47,436 bases of DNA from a virus. Under the pieces are notes generated by a model. That model made no database searches. It was not told where the DNA came from and saw only the letters and a list, made by a program, of their open reading frames with translations. Positions 32,320-41,309 of the stretch are shown here, piece by piece. The stretch's first letter is position 1. Each line of letters begins with the position of its first letter. The position numbers and the translations under genes were made by a program. Where the stretch lies: positions 1 through 47,436 of the IMG/VR virus record IMGVR_UViG_3300021964_000123. One strand, 5' to 3'.

Positions 32320-33915
32320 ATGGGTCGAAAATACGACGACAATCAATCACTACAACAAAAAATCATGAACGGCGCAAACAAGTTAGCAGACAATGTTGCG
32401 TCAACGCTTGGACCGAGAGGTCGCAATGTTCTGCTACAAGAAAAGGGCAAGAACCCCTTCATCACGAAGGATGGCGTAACCGTAGCACATTTTGTGTCTT
32501 TGGACGATCCATTTGAGAATGCAGGCGCAAGCATCATCAAGCAAGCAGCCATTGAAACAAACAGCACTGCTGGTGATGGAACAACCACATCTACGGTCTT
32601 AGCGAGAGCAATACTCAGAGAGTCACAAAAGTATCTTGCAAGCGGACTGTCCCCAACAGAGATGCAACGAGGCATCCAACTGACCGTCAAGGAAGTCACA
32701 AAGAACTTGCGAGAGATGGCGAAGCCAGTAACCAGTATATCAGACATTGAGCACGTTGCAACTATCTCAGCAAACAACGACAGAAGCATTGGAAAGTTAA
32801 TTGCAATGGCTTTTGATCGTGTAGGACAAGACGGCTCCATCACCATCGAAGAGTCACGCTCAACAGAAACTTCTTTGGATGTTACAGAAGGCTTCTCGTT
32901 CCACTCTGGCTTCACTGCTGGTGCTTTCATTACAGACGAGCGCAGAGCAGTCATGAACCACGAGAACCCGCTTGTGTTGGTCACAGACTACAAGATAAGC
33001 ACCGTAGAGCAGATCCTTCCAGTGTTGGAGATGGTAGCAAGAGAAGGCAGACCGCTTGTTATTGTTGCTGACGACATTGATGGACAAGCACACGCCGCTC
33101 TCATTATGAACGCTATGCGAGGCACAATGAAAGTCGCAGCGATCAAGGCTCCATACTACGGAGAAGAGCGAAGACAAACACTAGCAGACCTTGCTACCTC
33201 TGTCGGTGCTAACTTTATCTCTCGCGAGTCAGGAAGAAAGTTGCAAGAAGTGCAAATGGTTGACTTTGGAACCTCTAACTTTGTCGAGAGCACAAAGAAC
33301 TCAACTATCTTTGTTGGCGGCAGTGCTGATGTAGAGCAAGTAGAAGAAAGAATAAACACCTTGAAAGCAGAGATAGAAACCACGGAGAGCTTAGAAGAGT
33401 GCGATGCTATCCAAAAGAGGATCGTCAGACTTGCATCTGGTGTTGCAGTCATTCGTGTAGGCGGAGCAACAGAAGTAGAAATGATCGAGAAGAAGCACCG
33501 TATTGAAGATGCTTTGGAAGCAGTGAAAGCAGCGCAGGACTCTGGTATCGTGCCGGGTGGTGGTTCTACTTTGCTGAGAGCATGCCAGAAGTTGTGCATT
33601 ACAACCGATAACGAAAATGAGATCGATGCTACCAACCTTGCAGCAGGAATGGCTGTCGTAAAGGCTGCATGTTTTGAGCCTGTTAGGCAAATGGCTAGGA
33701 ATGCCGGCAGTTCACCAGATTTAGTGGTGGAGCAAATTCTAAATGCAGACCAAGGTTTCGGTTGGGATTTTAGAGCAGATAAGTTGACAAACCTTATGGA
33801 AGATGGTATTATTGATCCAGTTAAGGTCACACTTTCTGCCCTTACTAATGCCGCAAGTTGTGCGGGCACGCTGATAACAACTAACTACGGCATCATACAA
33901 ACGGAGAGCGAATAA
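32320..33915 (+). CDS. groEL: Phage GroEL-like chaperonin
   Basis: The 531-residue protein follows group I chaperonins along its whole length: NKLADNVASTLGPRGRNVLL, TKDGVTVAHFVSL, AGDGTTTSTVLA (ATP pocket), EGFSFHSGFTAGAFI, RLASGVAVIRVGGATEVEM, VPGGGSTLLRA and GIIDPVKVTLSAL with the ATPase Asp. The Gly-Gly-Met tail of cellular GroEL is absent, as in other phage chaperonins. It would fold phage proteins, probably with the GroES-like protein at 16326 or the host lid. Transcription is from a consensus promoter just upstream. Confidence 0.95.
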   Translation: MGRKYDDNQSLQQKIMNGANKLADNVASTLGPRGRNVLLQEKGKNPFITKDGVTVAHFVSLDDPFENAGASIIKQAAIETNSTAGDGTTTSTVLARAILRESQKYLASGLSPTEMQRGIQLTVKEVTKNLREMAKPVTSISDIEHVATISANNDRSIGKLIAMAFDRVGQDGSITIEESRSTETSLDVTEGFSFHSGFTAGAFITDERRAVMNHENPLVLVTDYKISTVEQILPVLEMVAREGRPLVIVADDIDGQAHAALIMNAMRGTMKVAAIKAPYYGEERRQTLADLATSVGANFISRESGRKLQEVQMVDFGTSNFVESTKNSTIFVGGSADVEQVEERINTLKAEIETTESLEECDAIQKRIVRLASGVAVIRVGGATEVEMIEKKHRIEDALEAVKAAQDSGIVPGGGSTLLRACQKLCITTDNENEIDATNLAAGMAVVKAACFEPVRQMARNAGSSPDLVVEQILNADQGFGWDFRADKLTNLMEDGIIDPVKVTLSALTNAASCAGTLITTNYGIIQTESE

Positions 33916-34130
33916 TGCAGCAGGGAGATTTAGTATACATTCCATCAGAAGTATACCTTTTTGATAAGAATAATTTCATAGCAAACAAAACAGAGAAACC
34001 AATTATCGGCGTCTTTCTGGGAGAATCCAATAGACCGTCAGCGCGCCTGATAAAGATCTTTGCGAGAGGACAGGACGCAATGGTAGAAAAGAAATACGTT
34101 TACCCAATGCCGGAGTGGTCATGGCGCTAG
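33915..34130 (+). CDS. GDLV-type small barrel protein
   Basis: The 71-residue protein begins MQQGDLVYIPSEVYL and continues with KPIIGVFLGESNR and LIKIFARG, predicting a compact SH3-like barrel. TAATG overlap couples it to groEL with GGAG nine bases upstream. Related in pattern to the other GDLV proteins of this window. Function unknown. Confidence 0.75.
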   Translation: MQQGDLVYIPSEVYLFDKNNFIANKTEKPIIGVFLGESNRPSARLIKIFARGQDAMVEKKYVYPMPEWSWR

Positions 34131-34414
34131 TCAAACTTACAGAGATATGTCAAAGCAACACTTTGACAAGCAACAGAGAATATTCTTTACGAGAGGTATT
34201 CGTAAATCCAGAACACGTTGTTATGATTCGCGAAGAGTCGAGGATGCAACAACTAAACGAGCAGGGTGTGCTTCCAAGCAACCTGTCCAAGTCGCACCAG
34301 TTCACAAAGTTGACGATCAACAGAGGACAAAGCGGAACAGAAATTATTGTTATCGGCTCACCAGAGATGGTCGAGAGTACATTAAACCAAAAAAAGACAC
34401 TTATTAGAGGATAA
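34121..34414 (+). CDS. Small conserved hypothetical protein
   Basis: The 97-residue protein has the look of a short beta-rich domain: YSLREVFVNPEHVVMIREE, then FTKLTINRGQSGTEIIVIGSPEMV. This resembles families of small phage proteins that report amino-acid residues at gene-expression sites, but no function is known. ATG at 34121 is preferred over GTG at 34115 because CGGAG lies five bases upstream. It overlaps the GDLV gene by ten bases. Confidence 0.75.
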   Translation: MALVKLTEICQSNTLTSNREYSLREVFVNPEHVVMIREESRMQQLNEQGVLPSNLSKSHQFTKLTINRGQSGTEIIVIGSPEMVESTLNQKKTLIRG

Positions 34415-34415
34415 A

Positions 34416-35006
34416 ATGAGCAACCAAACACCAAGACGAGTAAACATTCAGTTTTCAATAGAGTTAGACGAACTTCCAGCAGAGGTTTCTCGTCTATTGC
34501 AAAAGTCAAGCGACCATCTGAGCGAAGCCTCAAAGACATACAGCAACATCGGTCGCAACGACAACAACCTCACATCAGAGACTTGGGGTGAAATTGATAA
34601 CATCCGTGTGTCTTTGGCGAAGGCTGATCAGGTGTTGGATGATCTACAAAACATCATCGCAGGATACGTCAAGATGAAGAGCGATCTTGTACAACCACAA
34701 ACATCCGCACCGATTCAACAAGAACAACAAGAAATGCAATCGCCATTCTTGCAAAACCACCCAGATGCAAGGCAGGCAAACAGCAGGGCTCCATTTAGTA
34801 ATCCAATGGCTGGCGGCATGCCACAGGGAATGGACATGAATAAGATGCAAAACGATGTAATGAGTATGATGGCGAACATGCAGCAAACATTTGAAGATGC
34901 GCCCGAGATGTCCGAAGAAGAACAACAAGCAGCGGAAGTATTAAAGAATAGAATATCTAGGTTCATGAATAATCAAAATGAAAACGCCGATAAAACTACC
35001 CGATAG
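34416..35006 (+). CDS. Hypothetical helical Gln/Met-rich protein
   Basis: The 196-residue protein begins with a strand (RVNIQFSIELDELPAEVSRLL), then a helical domain (residues 20-90), a Pro/Gln/Asn-rich linker and a Met-rich helical end. No motif is recognised. It overlaps the following gene by 29 bases. Confidence 0.75.
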   Translation: MSNQTPRRVNIQFSIELDELPAEVSRLLQKSSDHLSEASKTYSNIGRNDNNLTSETWGEIDNIRVSLAKADQVLDDLQNIIAGYVKMKSDLVQPQTSAPIQQEQQEMQSPFLQNHPDARQANSRAPFSNPMAGGMPQGMDMNKMQNDVMSMMANMQQTFEDAPEMSEEEQQAAEVLKNRISRFMNNQNENADKTTR

Positions 35007-35754
35007 AGAATTCAAAGCGTTATCGGCGTTAAAGAAGTTGTTTCCTGTTGGCTCTTACATACACTCTTTTTTGTTATATAACGCTGGGATCGAAATACCA
35101 TTGTCTGTTGATGGCAGGTACGTCATATCTCATACAAACAAGTATTCAATATATGAATTTTGGACGTGCCTGAGCCTCAACCCTCAACAAGTACAAACAG
35201 TTATCGAATATTTTGATAATATTCAGGACAAGAATATCTTTTACTTACTTCAGGAAAGTTTGCCAACTTATCCAGATCCATATCTGAGGGCTGGAATCTT
35301 CTTTTTACTAAACAAATATTCTAAAAGCGGATATGTCTCAAGAGGCGAGTTTGATCCGGCTAGCTATAATCCGCTAGCACTAGCTAACTTACAAAGAGTT
35401 TCTTTCGAGAACTTTATGGTCACATATAATAAAGAACAAGACTTGATAGAGAACATGAAGAATACAAACACAAGATGTGATTATGTCTTTGTACCTGTGG
35501 GAGACTTTTCTTTAAACTATCTTAAAAACAAAGAAGAAGGCTTTAACAGTTTAGCATACGATCAAACATTCGTAGATACGAAGGCTTTAAAAGAGTTTAT
35601 AACCCAAACCGACAAGAAGACAGCATACCTGTACCATTATAACAAAAGCGTAGACAAGTTTTTCGACGGACAAGAGAAGTATTTAATCGATCAATGGGGT
35701 AGACCCACAAACGACAAGTCACGAGCAAAGGAGATTATCGTTGCCAACTTTTAA
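34978..35754 (+). CDS. Degenerate D12-class methyltransferase-like protein
   Basis: The 258-residue protein follows the D12 adenine methyltransferase outline: FPVGSYIHSFLLYNAGI near the N-terminus, TNKYSIYEFWTCLSLNP where the family has NDIN..LIN.Y..L, LRAGIFFLLNKYSKSGYVSRG for the helix before the target domain, and YNPLALANLQRV. At the catalytic position, DPPY is replaced by VPVGDFSLNY. Motif I glycines are also missing. It is therefore likely a non-catalytic relative, perhaps a DNA-binding or partner protein. Whether it is degenerate or simply diverged needs structural modelling. It overlaps the membrane-protein gene that follows. Confidence 0.65.
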   Translation: MKTPIKLPDREFKALSALKKLFPVGSYIHSFLLYNAGIEIPLSVDGRYVISHTNKYSIYEFWTCLSLNPQQVQTVIEYFDNIQDKNIFYLLQESLPTYPDPYLRAGIFFLLNKYSKSGYVSRGEFDPASYNPLALANLQRVSFENFMVTYNKEQDLIENMKNTNTRCDYVFVPVGDFSLNYLKNKEEGFNSLAYDQTFVDTKALKEFITQTDKKTAYLYHYNKSVDKFFDGQEKYLIDQWGRPTNDKSRAKEIIVANF

Positions 35755-36091
35755 TATATTATTCGCGTGTTTCTTATTCGCGCTCGGACAGACGCTTGGT
35801 TGGTTCCAACTGAACTCACAGTTTGTTTGGGACTGGTGGAAAGATAAGCCAATACTATCAGCGATGTTGTTTTCTATACCGACAGGCGTATGTTTTTGGT
35901 ATGGTATCAAGTTGTGTTATGAAGAATGGGGAGAAGTATGGGGACCAAGGTTTTTAATCTTTACAATGTCCTATCTTACTTTCCCGCTGTTAACTTGGTG
36001 GTTTTTAAATGAGAGTATGTTCACTGCAAAAACCATGCTGTGTGTGATATTATCATTTATAATTGTCGCTATTCAATTATTCTGGAGATAA
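35741..36091 (+). CDS. Small membrane protein, about four helices
   Basis: The 116-residue protein is almost wholly hydrophobic with about four transmembrane segments and aromatic-rich loops (GWFQLNSQFVWDWW, FLIFTMSYLTFPLLTWWF). The last segment ends with IQLFWR. I recall similar proteins in marine phages, function unknown; a drug/metabolite-transporter half fold is possible. The start is TTG at 35741, supported by AAAGGAG six bases upstream. It overlaps its predecessor by 14 bases. Confidence 0.75.
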   Translation: MPTFNILFACFLFALGQTLGWFQLNSQFVWDWWKDKPILSAMLFSIPTGVCFWYGIKLCYEEWGEVWGPRFLIFTMSYLTFPLLTWWFLNESMFTAKTMLCVILSFIIVAIQLFWR

Positions 36092-36092
36092 A

Positions 36093-36422
36093 ATGAGAAC
36101 AGTCATTAAGCCTTGGGGAAAGGAAATTATTTGGGCTGAGACCGAAGATTATGTAGGCAAGATTCTGCATATCAATGCCGGTCACCGGCTATCAAAGCAA
36201 TACCACGAAGTAAAAGAAGAAACCGTATATGTGATCAGCGGCGTCCTTTACAACTACGACGAGAACGATGCTATCCAAAAGTTCACACCCGGACAGTCCT
36301 TTCACGTCAATGTTGGACAAGTCCATCGTTTTGGTGCTAACGAGACAGCAGTTGAAATAGTTGAAGTTAGCACTCCGCACCTAAACGACGTTGTGAGATT
36401 GGAAGATGATTATAAAAGATAG
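36093..36422 (+). CDS. Cupin-domain protein (mannose-6-phosphate isomerase type II-like)
   Basis: The 109-residue single-domain cupin starts TVIKPWGKEIIWAETEDYVGKILHINAGHRLSKQYH (in parts: KPWGKEIIWAE and ILHINAGHRLSKQYH), the classical opening of GDP-mannose pyrophosphorylase/phosphomannose isomerase cupins, continues with ETVYVISG and PGQSFHVNVGQVHRF and ends VEVSTPHLNDVVRLEDDYKR. The His residues could bind a metal. It may act in sugar-nucleotide metabolism or be a small regulator of sugar; substrate is unknown. TGGAG precedes the ATG. Confidence 0.85.
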   Translation: MRTVIKPWGKEIIWAETEDYVGKILHINAGHRLSKQYHEVKEETVYVISGVLYNYDENDAIQKFTPGQSFHVNVGQVHRFGANETAVEIVEVSTPHLNDVVRLEDDYKR

Positions 36423-36450
36423 CAACTATTTATAGTGTTGGAGAAAATAA

Positions 36451-39400
36451 ATGGATATTTCTACTAGTAATTGGTTTGGCTATCTTCGCGAAGAAGTGCT
36501 AACAGAAGGCTTGCGGGACATCGGACTACCCGAGTTTGTTATTGACTACTTGGAAGATGCAATGGACAATGCTTCCGAGAAGGCAAAGATGTATATCGCC
36601 AATAACTGGAAGAAGTCCTATGGACGAATGTCTGGCGCTTATACTCCAGATAACCTTAAATACGAAGTGGTCACCTTTCTCATGGACGACATGTTCAGAG
36701 ACTACGTTATTTCTAACCAACCCAACCAACGCGAAAGGCTGGATCCCGTAGCGCGTGTTGCGCCGCCGTTCTCAACCAATGATCCCACTCGCAAGCGTGA
36801 AGCATACGACGAGGAGAGGATGGAGCAAAACAAGATGGTTGCGTTTGTAATTGTAAACATTCGTAATGCACTAGGCAAACAACAAGGAACTTGGCGCAAA
36901 GCATTTATGAAAGCAGTCAAGGCTCTAAGCAAAGCAGGTCTTCCAAGCGAGAAGGTGGAGAGTTTCAAAGAATACCTACGCAGTTTTGCAAACACAAACT
37001 TTCATTACTGGATGAACCAATACTCTGAACTTGTTGACTTTCTTAATGATGATCCAACCAACTATGAACTTATCAAAGACGAAGACGACATCAATACCGC
37101 TTACAACACCGCGGTTGAATATCTTGAAAACAAAGAAGATCCAGAATACATTATGCACGAGTTTGATGATGGATCTTACTGGTATAACTTAAACGTATCT
37201 TCTTGCGATGTTGAAGCATCGCGAATGGGACACTGCGGTTCTGATAGTCGCGGTGTGCTTGTGTCTCTCCGCAAGAGAAAGGGCGAGCGCCGCGAGTCAT
37301 CATCATATGTTACTATGACTTGGAGCGAATACGAAAACATCTTGTATCAGATCAAGGGTCGTTCAAACGACGCACCCCCCGAAGAGACTTGGGATCACAT
37401 CGCGTGGTTTATCAACAACTATGGTATCGAAAGCGTAGAAGAAACAGGCGAGCACTCAAACGATCTTGAGGGCTTTGAAGAGATGAACGAATATCTTGCC
37501 AGCCAAACCAACGCTTCCTTCCACGGCTCTATCGAAGAACGTATAGAAAATGCCGAAAACTATTGCAATAATGTTGATGAACGCTTTTACGACGAGCGAG
37601 ACGAACTTTTGCAAGCCGAGATCTCTCATTCTATTGAAGAAATGGATAACGAAGTTTATGTTTATGCGTCTGCTGAATACAACTTTAGCATAAACCTTGG
37701 CTGGAGCGGAATAGAAGAAACTGATACAGGATATATCGCACAAGATGCCCAAGAATTTGAAGAGATCCCAAGAACATACAGCGGCGCACGCGAGTTTATG
37801 GACAATATTGGTCTTGATGATATGGTGTATGATATGCCGGGAGAAGACGCCGAGTATGACTACGAAGTTGAAATGCTCGTCGGCGCGCAGCCAGAATACG
37901 AAGAATTCGACGCAGATGCTAAACCCACAGCACACTTAGTCATAACGCTGAGAACTACTGAGACATTTTATGCTGATGAAGATGGTGAAGTGTCTGACTA
38001 TGATCAGTTCGCTACTGATATGTTGTCGTTTGAACAAGATGAAGCAGCCGCCGCCATCGAAAAAGTAAGACAAACTCTTGCGGCTGATGGTTATATGGCG
38101 AAGACAACATACGACCGATCCAAAGAAGAACTGGAAAAACTTAATGACTTAGAGCATTGGGAAGTGAAGCAAGATAAAGCAGGCTTAGAGTTTGACTGGC
38201 TTGATGCTGACGGCGAAGCAGCACTGCAACCATACACAGGCGACATTAAACTCGACTCCAACAGAGCACAAATGTATGGGACAGGAACAGGCAATGTAAT
38301 GGGTGTAAACCCTGACGCTGTGTTCAGACAGATCTTTGGCTATGGAAGCCGATACACATACGGCAGAACAACGGGCTTGCAAGATCACACTATGGCTATG
38401 GAGTTTGCAAAAACATTATCAAAATACATTACTGCTTACATCAAGTCTAAGAGAGGCGCTCCCGGTCAACAGTCGTTTGACTTTGGCGCAGAATACAAAG
38501 AAGTTGATCCTACAAAGATACTTGCAGACGACACAGACTTTGTTGTGTTTCCTCGCGTTAAGTATTATGGCGGATTAGGAGATACGCAAAGCAGAGAAAG
38601 GTATCCAGACATCAGCATTGACTGGCTGTATCGTATGCGCGTTGGACCTCAGTCGCATCCCGAAGAAACGGAGATCATCGCTGATATTGCCCAGTTCTTA
38701 AATGAAAGCCCACAACTTGTTAAAGCAGCAGCAAACCACACTATCGGCAGGTTTGTTAATGACTTCAATGAAAACATTGAGCGTAAAAGAGAAACGGTAA
38801 TGGGCAACCAACAGATCCAAGACTCTATTAACAAAATCAAGGAAACTTACGGACGACAAGCAGACGAATCCAGTGACGAGTCCAGCCAGAATGAGGTTGC
38901 TAGAAAGATATATGCTATCGTAAGTTGGTTTGAGCAAAACTATGCAGATATGTCCGAAGCCCAAAGATATGTTATGGTAACCAAGTTTTTAATTCCAATG
39001 GTGAGAAACAGCTTCCGCTCTTATTCGGAGATGGGAGCGATCGATAGAAACACAGGTGCTCCTGTTATGTTTGATGAACTTGCGGCTAGACAAGTAGAGA
39101 AGATGGGTGGTCAGCCAGTTAAGATGAAGACATACAACGAAAGCGTTGAAGATCAGATAAGCAGAATAGACAAACTATTGAATGAAGCAGATCCTTCTTA
39201 TGATTTGCGAGTGTACAAAGTCAGGATGGACATTGCTCTTCAAAAAGACATCGGCGGTGAAGTAAAAGATACCTTGACCGAGATCAGAGGTATCGAAGGA
39301 GTTACAACCGTCCGCTTAATTGGCGATACAGAGAAGGTAGCAAACTCCACAGTTGGAACTATTGAAATTAAGTTTGAATTAAATGGCCCAATAAGCAGAG

Positions 39401-39918
39401 AAAGATACAACAAAAGAATTCTTGTGCCCGGTCTGATGAAGATACGAGGCATGAAGATATTACGAATGGGCAACATAGAAGCAGTCGAAGGCGCCGCACT
39501 ACGAGAAGCCCTTAGTATGCCTTTCGGTGGAGCAGTCGCAGGCTTGGGAAGTGTCCGCTACGGCACGGGTCCAGTCAGAACTCCAAGGCTCTCTATTCAG
39601 CAAACAGCAGACGAGTGGGCAAATGATGGTATAATGGGATACGACCGCCCAATGGCTAACGCAGACATGCAATACCATGTGATGGTTGATACAGAAGAAC
39701 TGCTTCCCTACATGTCGAGAGTATACAGAAATCCAAAGGACGCATTTGATGCAGACTACCAACACTTTATTAAGAATGGACCCGATGGTGCTGTTTATGT
39801 TGCAGTTGGTAAGAATGGAAGAATTAAGATCACAGGCAACGAGGATATTGTTTGGTTCGCTAAAAAGTCAGGCTTAGAGCAAGTACCTGTATTTTTCAGT
39901 TTCCAGTTACAGGTTTGA
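36451..39918 (+). CDS. Very large phage protein with PcfJ-like region
   Basis: The 1155-residue protein begins YLREEVLTEGLRDIGLPEFV. Around residues 250-320 C252-x2-E255, MGHCG (H261, C262), SLRKRKGER and YQIKGRSNDAPP form the pattern of PcfJ-like domains, whose function is not known. An acidic, Tyr-rich part follows, then a helical region and, near residue 920, a beta-alpha unit (VRMDIALQKDIGG, TEIRGIEGVTTVRLIGDTE) like a ferredoxin/ACT fold. The C-terminal part has many aromatic residues. The length and neighbouring fibre genes suggest a virion or ejected protein, which is inferred. GGAGAAAATAA precedes the ATG. Confidence 0.8.
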   Translation: MDISTSNWFGYLREEVLTEGLRDIGLPEFVIDYLEDAMDNASEKAKMYIANNWKKSYGRMSGAYTPDNLKYEVVTFLMDDMFRDYVISNQPNQRERLDPVARVAPPFSTNDPTRKREAYDEERMEQNKMVAFVIVNIRNALGKQQGTWRKAFMKAVKALSKAGLPSEKVESFKEYLRSFANTNFHYWMNQYSELVDFLNDDPTNYELIKDEDDINTAYNTAVEYLENKEDPEYIMHEFDDGSYWYNLNVSSCDVEASRMGHCGSDSRGVLVSLRKRKGERRESSSYVTMTWSEYENILYQIKGRSNDAPPEETWDHIAWFINNYGIESVEETGEHSNDLEGFEEMNEYLASQTNASFHGSIEERIENAENYCNNVDERFYDERDELLQAEISHSIEEMDNEVYVYASAEYNFSINLGWSGIEETDTGYIAQDAQEFEEIPRTYSGAREFMDNIGLDDMVYDMPGEDAEYDYEVEMLVGAQPEYEEFDADAKPTAHLVITLRTTETFYADEDGEVSDYDQFATDMLSFEQDEAAAAIEKVRQTLAADGYMAKTTYDRSKEELEKLNDLEHWEVKQDKAGLEFDWLDADGEAALQPYTGDIKLDSNRAQMYGTGTGNVMGVNPDAVFRQIFGYGSRYTYGRTTGLQDHTMAMEFAKTLSKYITAYIKSKRGAPGQQSFDFGAEYKEVDPTKILADDTDFVVFPRVKYYGGLGDTQSRERYPDISIDWLYRMRVGPQSHPEETEIIADIAQFLNESPQLVKAAANHTIGRFVNDFNENIERKRETVMGNQQIQDSINKIKETYGRQADESSDESSQNEVARKIYAIVSWFEQNYADMSEAQRYVMVTKFLIPMVRNSFRSYSEMGAIDRNTGAPVMFDELAARQVEKMGGQPVKMKTYNESVEDQISRIDKLLNEADPSYDLRVYKVRMDIALQKDIGGEVKDTLTEIRGIEGVTTVRLIGDTEKVANSTVGTIEIKFELNGPISRERYNKRILVPGLMKIRGMKILRMGNIEAVEGAALREALSMPFGGAVAGLGSVRYGTGPVRTPRLSIQQTADEWANDGIMGYDRPMANADMQYHVMVDTEELLPYMSRVYRNPKDAFDADYQHFIKNGPDGAVYVAVGKNGRIKITGNEDIVWFAKKSGLEQVPVFFSFQLQV

Positions 39919-39919
39919 T

Positions 39920-40705
39920 ATGTTGTATAAGCGTATGAAAATTGCAGCAAGACTTATAGTGGTATTCCTGCTGGGTATGATAGTTTCCACGTCACTTGTT
40001 TATTCACATTTAAGCATAAATAGAGTGCCCACTGCTCGTGAGTTTAAGCAATTGGACTCGCTTACTAATGCATATCCTGTGGCGAGCAAAACAGCCATTA
40101 AGAGATCCATCAGGAGTTCCGTAAGGATAATAGCACTCGATGTAGATAGCGGTAGAGTTTCTGTTTCCTCTGGGACATACTTTAAGCATGATGATCTCTT
40201 CTATGTTCTAACCGTTAAGCACGGCATTGATCATTTAGAATGTGATTTTATAAAAATAGAAGCAGATGGCTCACTTTATTCTTGTGACCAGATCATTTCT
40301 TATGATGTTCATACCGACTATGTTTTAATGTCGGTCCAAGAGATCGTAGAGAGAAAAGCAATAAACTTTCCCAAAGACTTTGTTTCAAAGTTTCGCGAGT
40401 GGAAGCAAACAGTTTCCCCATTAGAGCCTTTAATATACACAGGGTTTCCAAACACTATTGGACCTGTGACCCTTAGCGGTAGGGTTATGGGGATGTCGCC
40501 AGATGAATATGTATACTTCAATTCATATGCTTGGTCCGGTTCAAGCGGCTCGGGAGTATTTAATTCAAAAGGAAAATTTATGGGGTACATAGTCGCAATT
40601 GATGTAGGCAGGACCGAACACGGCATGGATGTTTTAGAAAACGTAATACTTGTGGTTCCGCATTATAGAGTAGACTGGTCCGTATTACTGAATAAAGGAA
40701 AATAA
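39920..40705 (+). CDS. Membrane-anchored trypsin-like serine protease
   Basis: The 261-residue protein has a single N-terminal membrane segment (ARLIVVFLLGMIVSTSLVYS, about residues 10-29) and an S1-type protease domain. The triad is H101 (VKHG), D133 (HTDYVLM) and S209 in the GSSGSGVF loop. The domain would face the periplasm or outside. It starts right after the giant protein gene. It might process virion proteins or attack host envelope proteins or defences, or act in cell entry. No phage head protease features are seen, so maturation of the capsid is less likely. Confidence 0.88.
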   Translation: MLYKRMKIAARLIVVFLLGMIVSTSLVYSHLSINRVPTAREFKQLDSLTNAYPVASKTAIKRSIRSSVRIIALDVDSGRVSVSSGTYFKHDDLFYVLTVKHGIDHLECDFIKIEADGSLYSCDQIISYDVHTDYVLMSVQEIVERKAINFPKDFVSKFREWKQTVSPLEPLIYTGFPNTIGPVTLSGRVMGMSPDEYVYFNSYAWSGSSGSGVFNSKGKFMGYIVAIDVGRTEHGMDVLENVILVVPHYRVDWSVLLNKGK

Positions 40706-40707
40706 AC

Positions 40708-40935
40708 ATGTCCGAAAAAGAAGATTGTCGGTACACAAATATGCTGAATAGGCTTAAAGTATTGGACGAACAAATTTGCAAGATGCAAGACACGTTAAAG
40801 GTTGTGAGAGAACTGATGCGTAAAGACTTTGAAGAAAAGATAGTCAAAGAAGATAAAGGTGAAACATCACCCGATCAAATAAGAATGGCTTCACTAGAAA
40901 TAATGAGCGAAGACAGAGCAAAGGAAGACAAATGA
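40708..40935 (+). CDS. Small helical hypothetical protein
   Basis: The 75-residue protein is charged with heptad-like Leu/Ile spacing (MLNRLKVLDEQICKMQDTLKVV), suggesting a coiled coil. AAAGGAAAATAAAC precedes the ATG. It overlaps the next gene by ATGA. Function unknown. Confidence 0.7.
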   Translation: MSEKEDCRYTNMLNRLKVLDEQICKMQDTLKVVRELMRKDFEEKIVKEDKGETSPDQIRMASLEIMSEDRAKEDK

Positions 40936-41309
40936 GTGACCCAATAGAAAACACAGAACAAAGTGCTAGTACAGAAGCGGAAGATCTAAAGCCGAAAAAA
41001 CCCAGCAACCGAGCACCACAAGGCATCAGAACCTTCACTGCTTGTCGTCAAAATGACGAGACAGGCATCTCTGGCGAGGGTGTTGTTATCGAAGGCGCAA
41101 CATTCGCCACAGGGCACACAGTGATCCACTGGCTTACCCCTGCGCCTCGTGGTTCTATTGCTTTCTTTGATGCATTTGATGACTTTATTAAGATCCACGT
41201 GACCAGTCATCCAACAAACAATACAATAATTACTTACGAAGACGGTGAGCAAGTACTATATAGACAAGACGGCACCGTCGATAGAAAAGTAACAGAGGAA
41301 GAAAAATGA
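40932..41309 (+). CDS. Conserved phage protein with beta-rich core
   Basis: The 125-residue protein has a disordered acidic N-terminus and a compact core: FTACRQNDETGISGEGVVIEGATFATGHTVIHWLTP (read in parts: RQNDETGISGEG and FATGHTVIHWLT), then IKIHVTSHP. The same core occurs, as I recall, in several marine phage hypotheticals. No active site is assigned. It overlaps the fibre gene by ATGA. Confidence 0.75.
   Translation: MSDPIENTEQSASTEAEDLKPKKPSNRAPQGIRTFTACRQNDETGISGEGVVIEGATFATGHTVIHWLTPAPRGSIAFFDAFDDFIKIHVTSHPTNNTIITYEDGEQVLYRQDGTVDRKVTEEEK

Noticed and set aside
13716-33869. Long open frames on the minus strand (for example 13716-14549 and 33156-33869)
   Set aside because: They lie wholly opposite clear genes (helicase/nrdJ, groEL), have low-quality composition and no ribosome sites; they are shadows of codon bias.
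24576-36436. Shared CTATTTATAGTG 12-mer before the genes at 24598 and 36451
   Set aside because: Chance repeats of this length are common in a 47 kb window; the flanks do not match.
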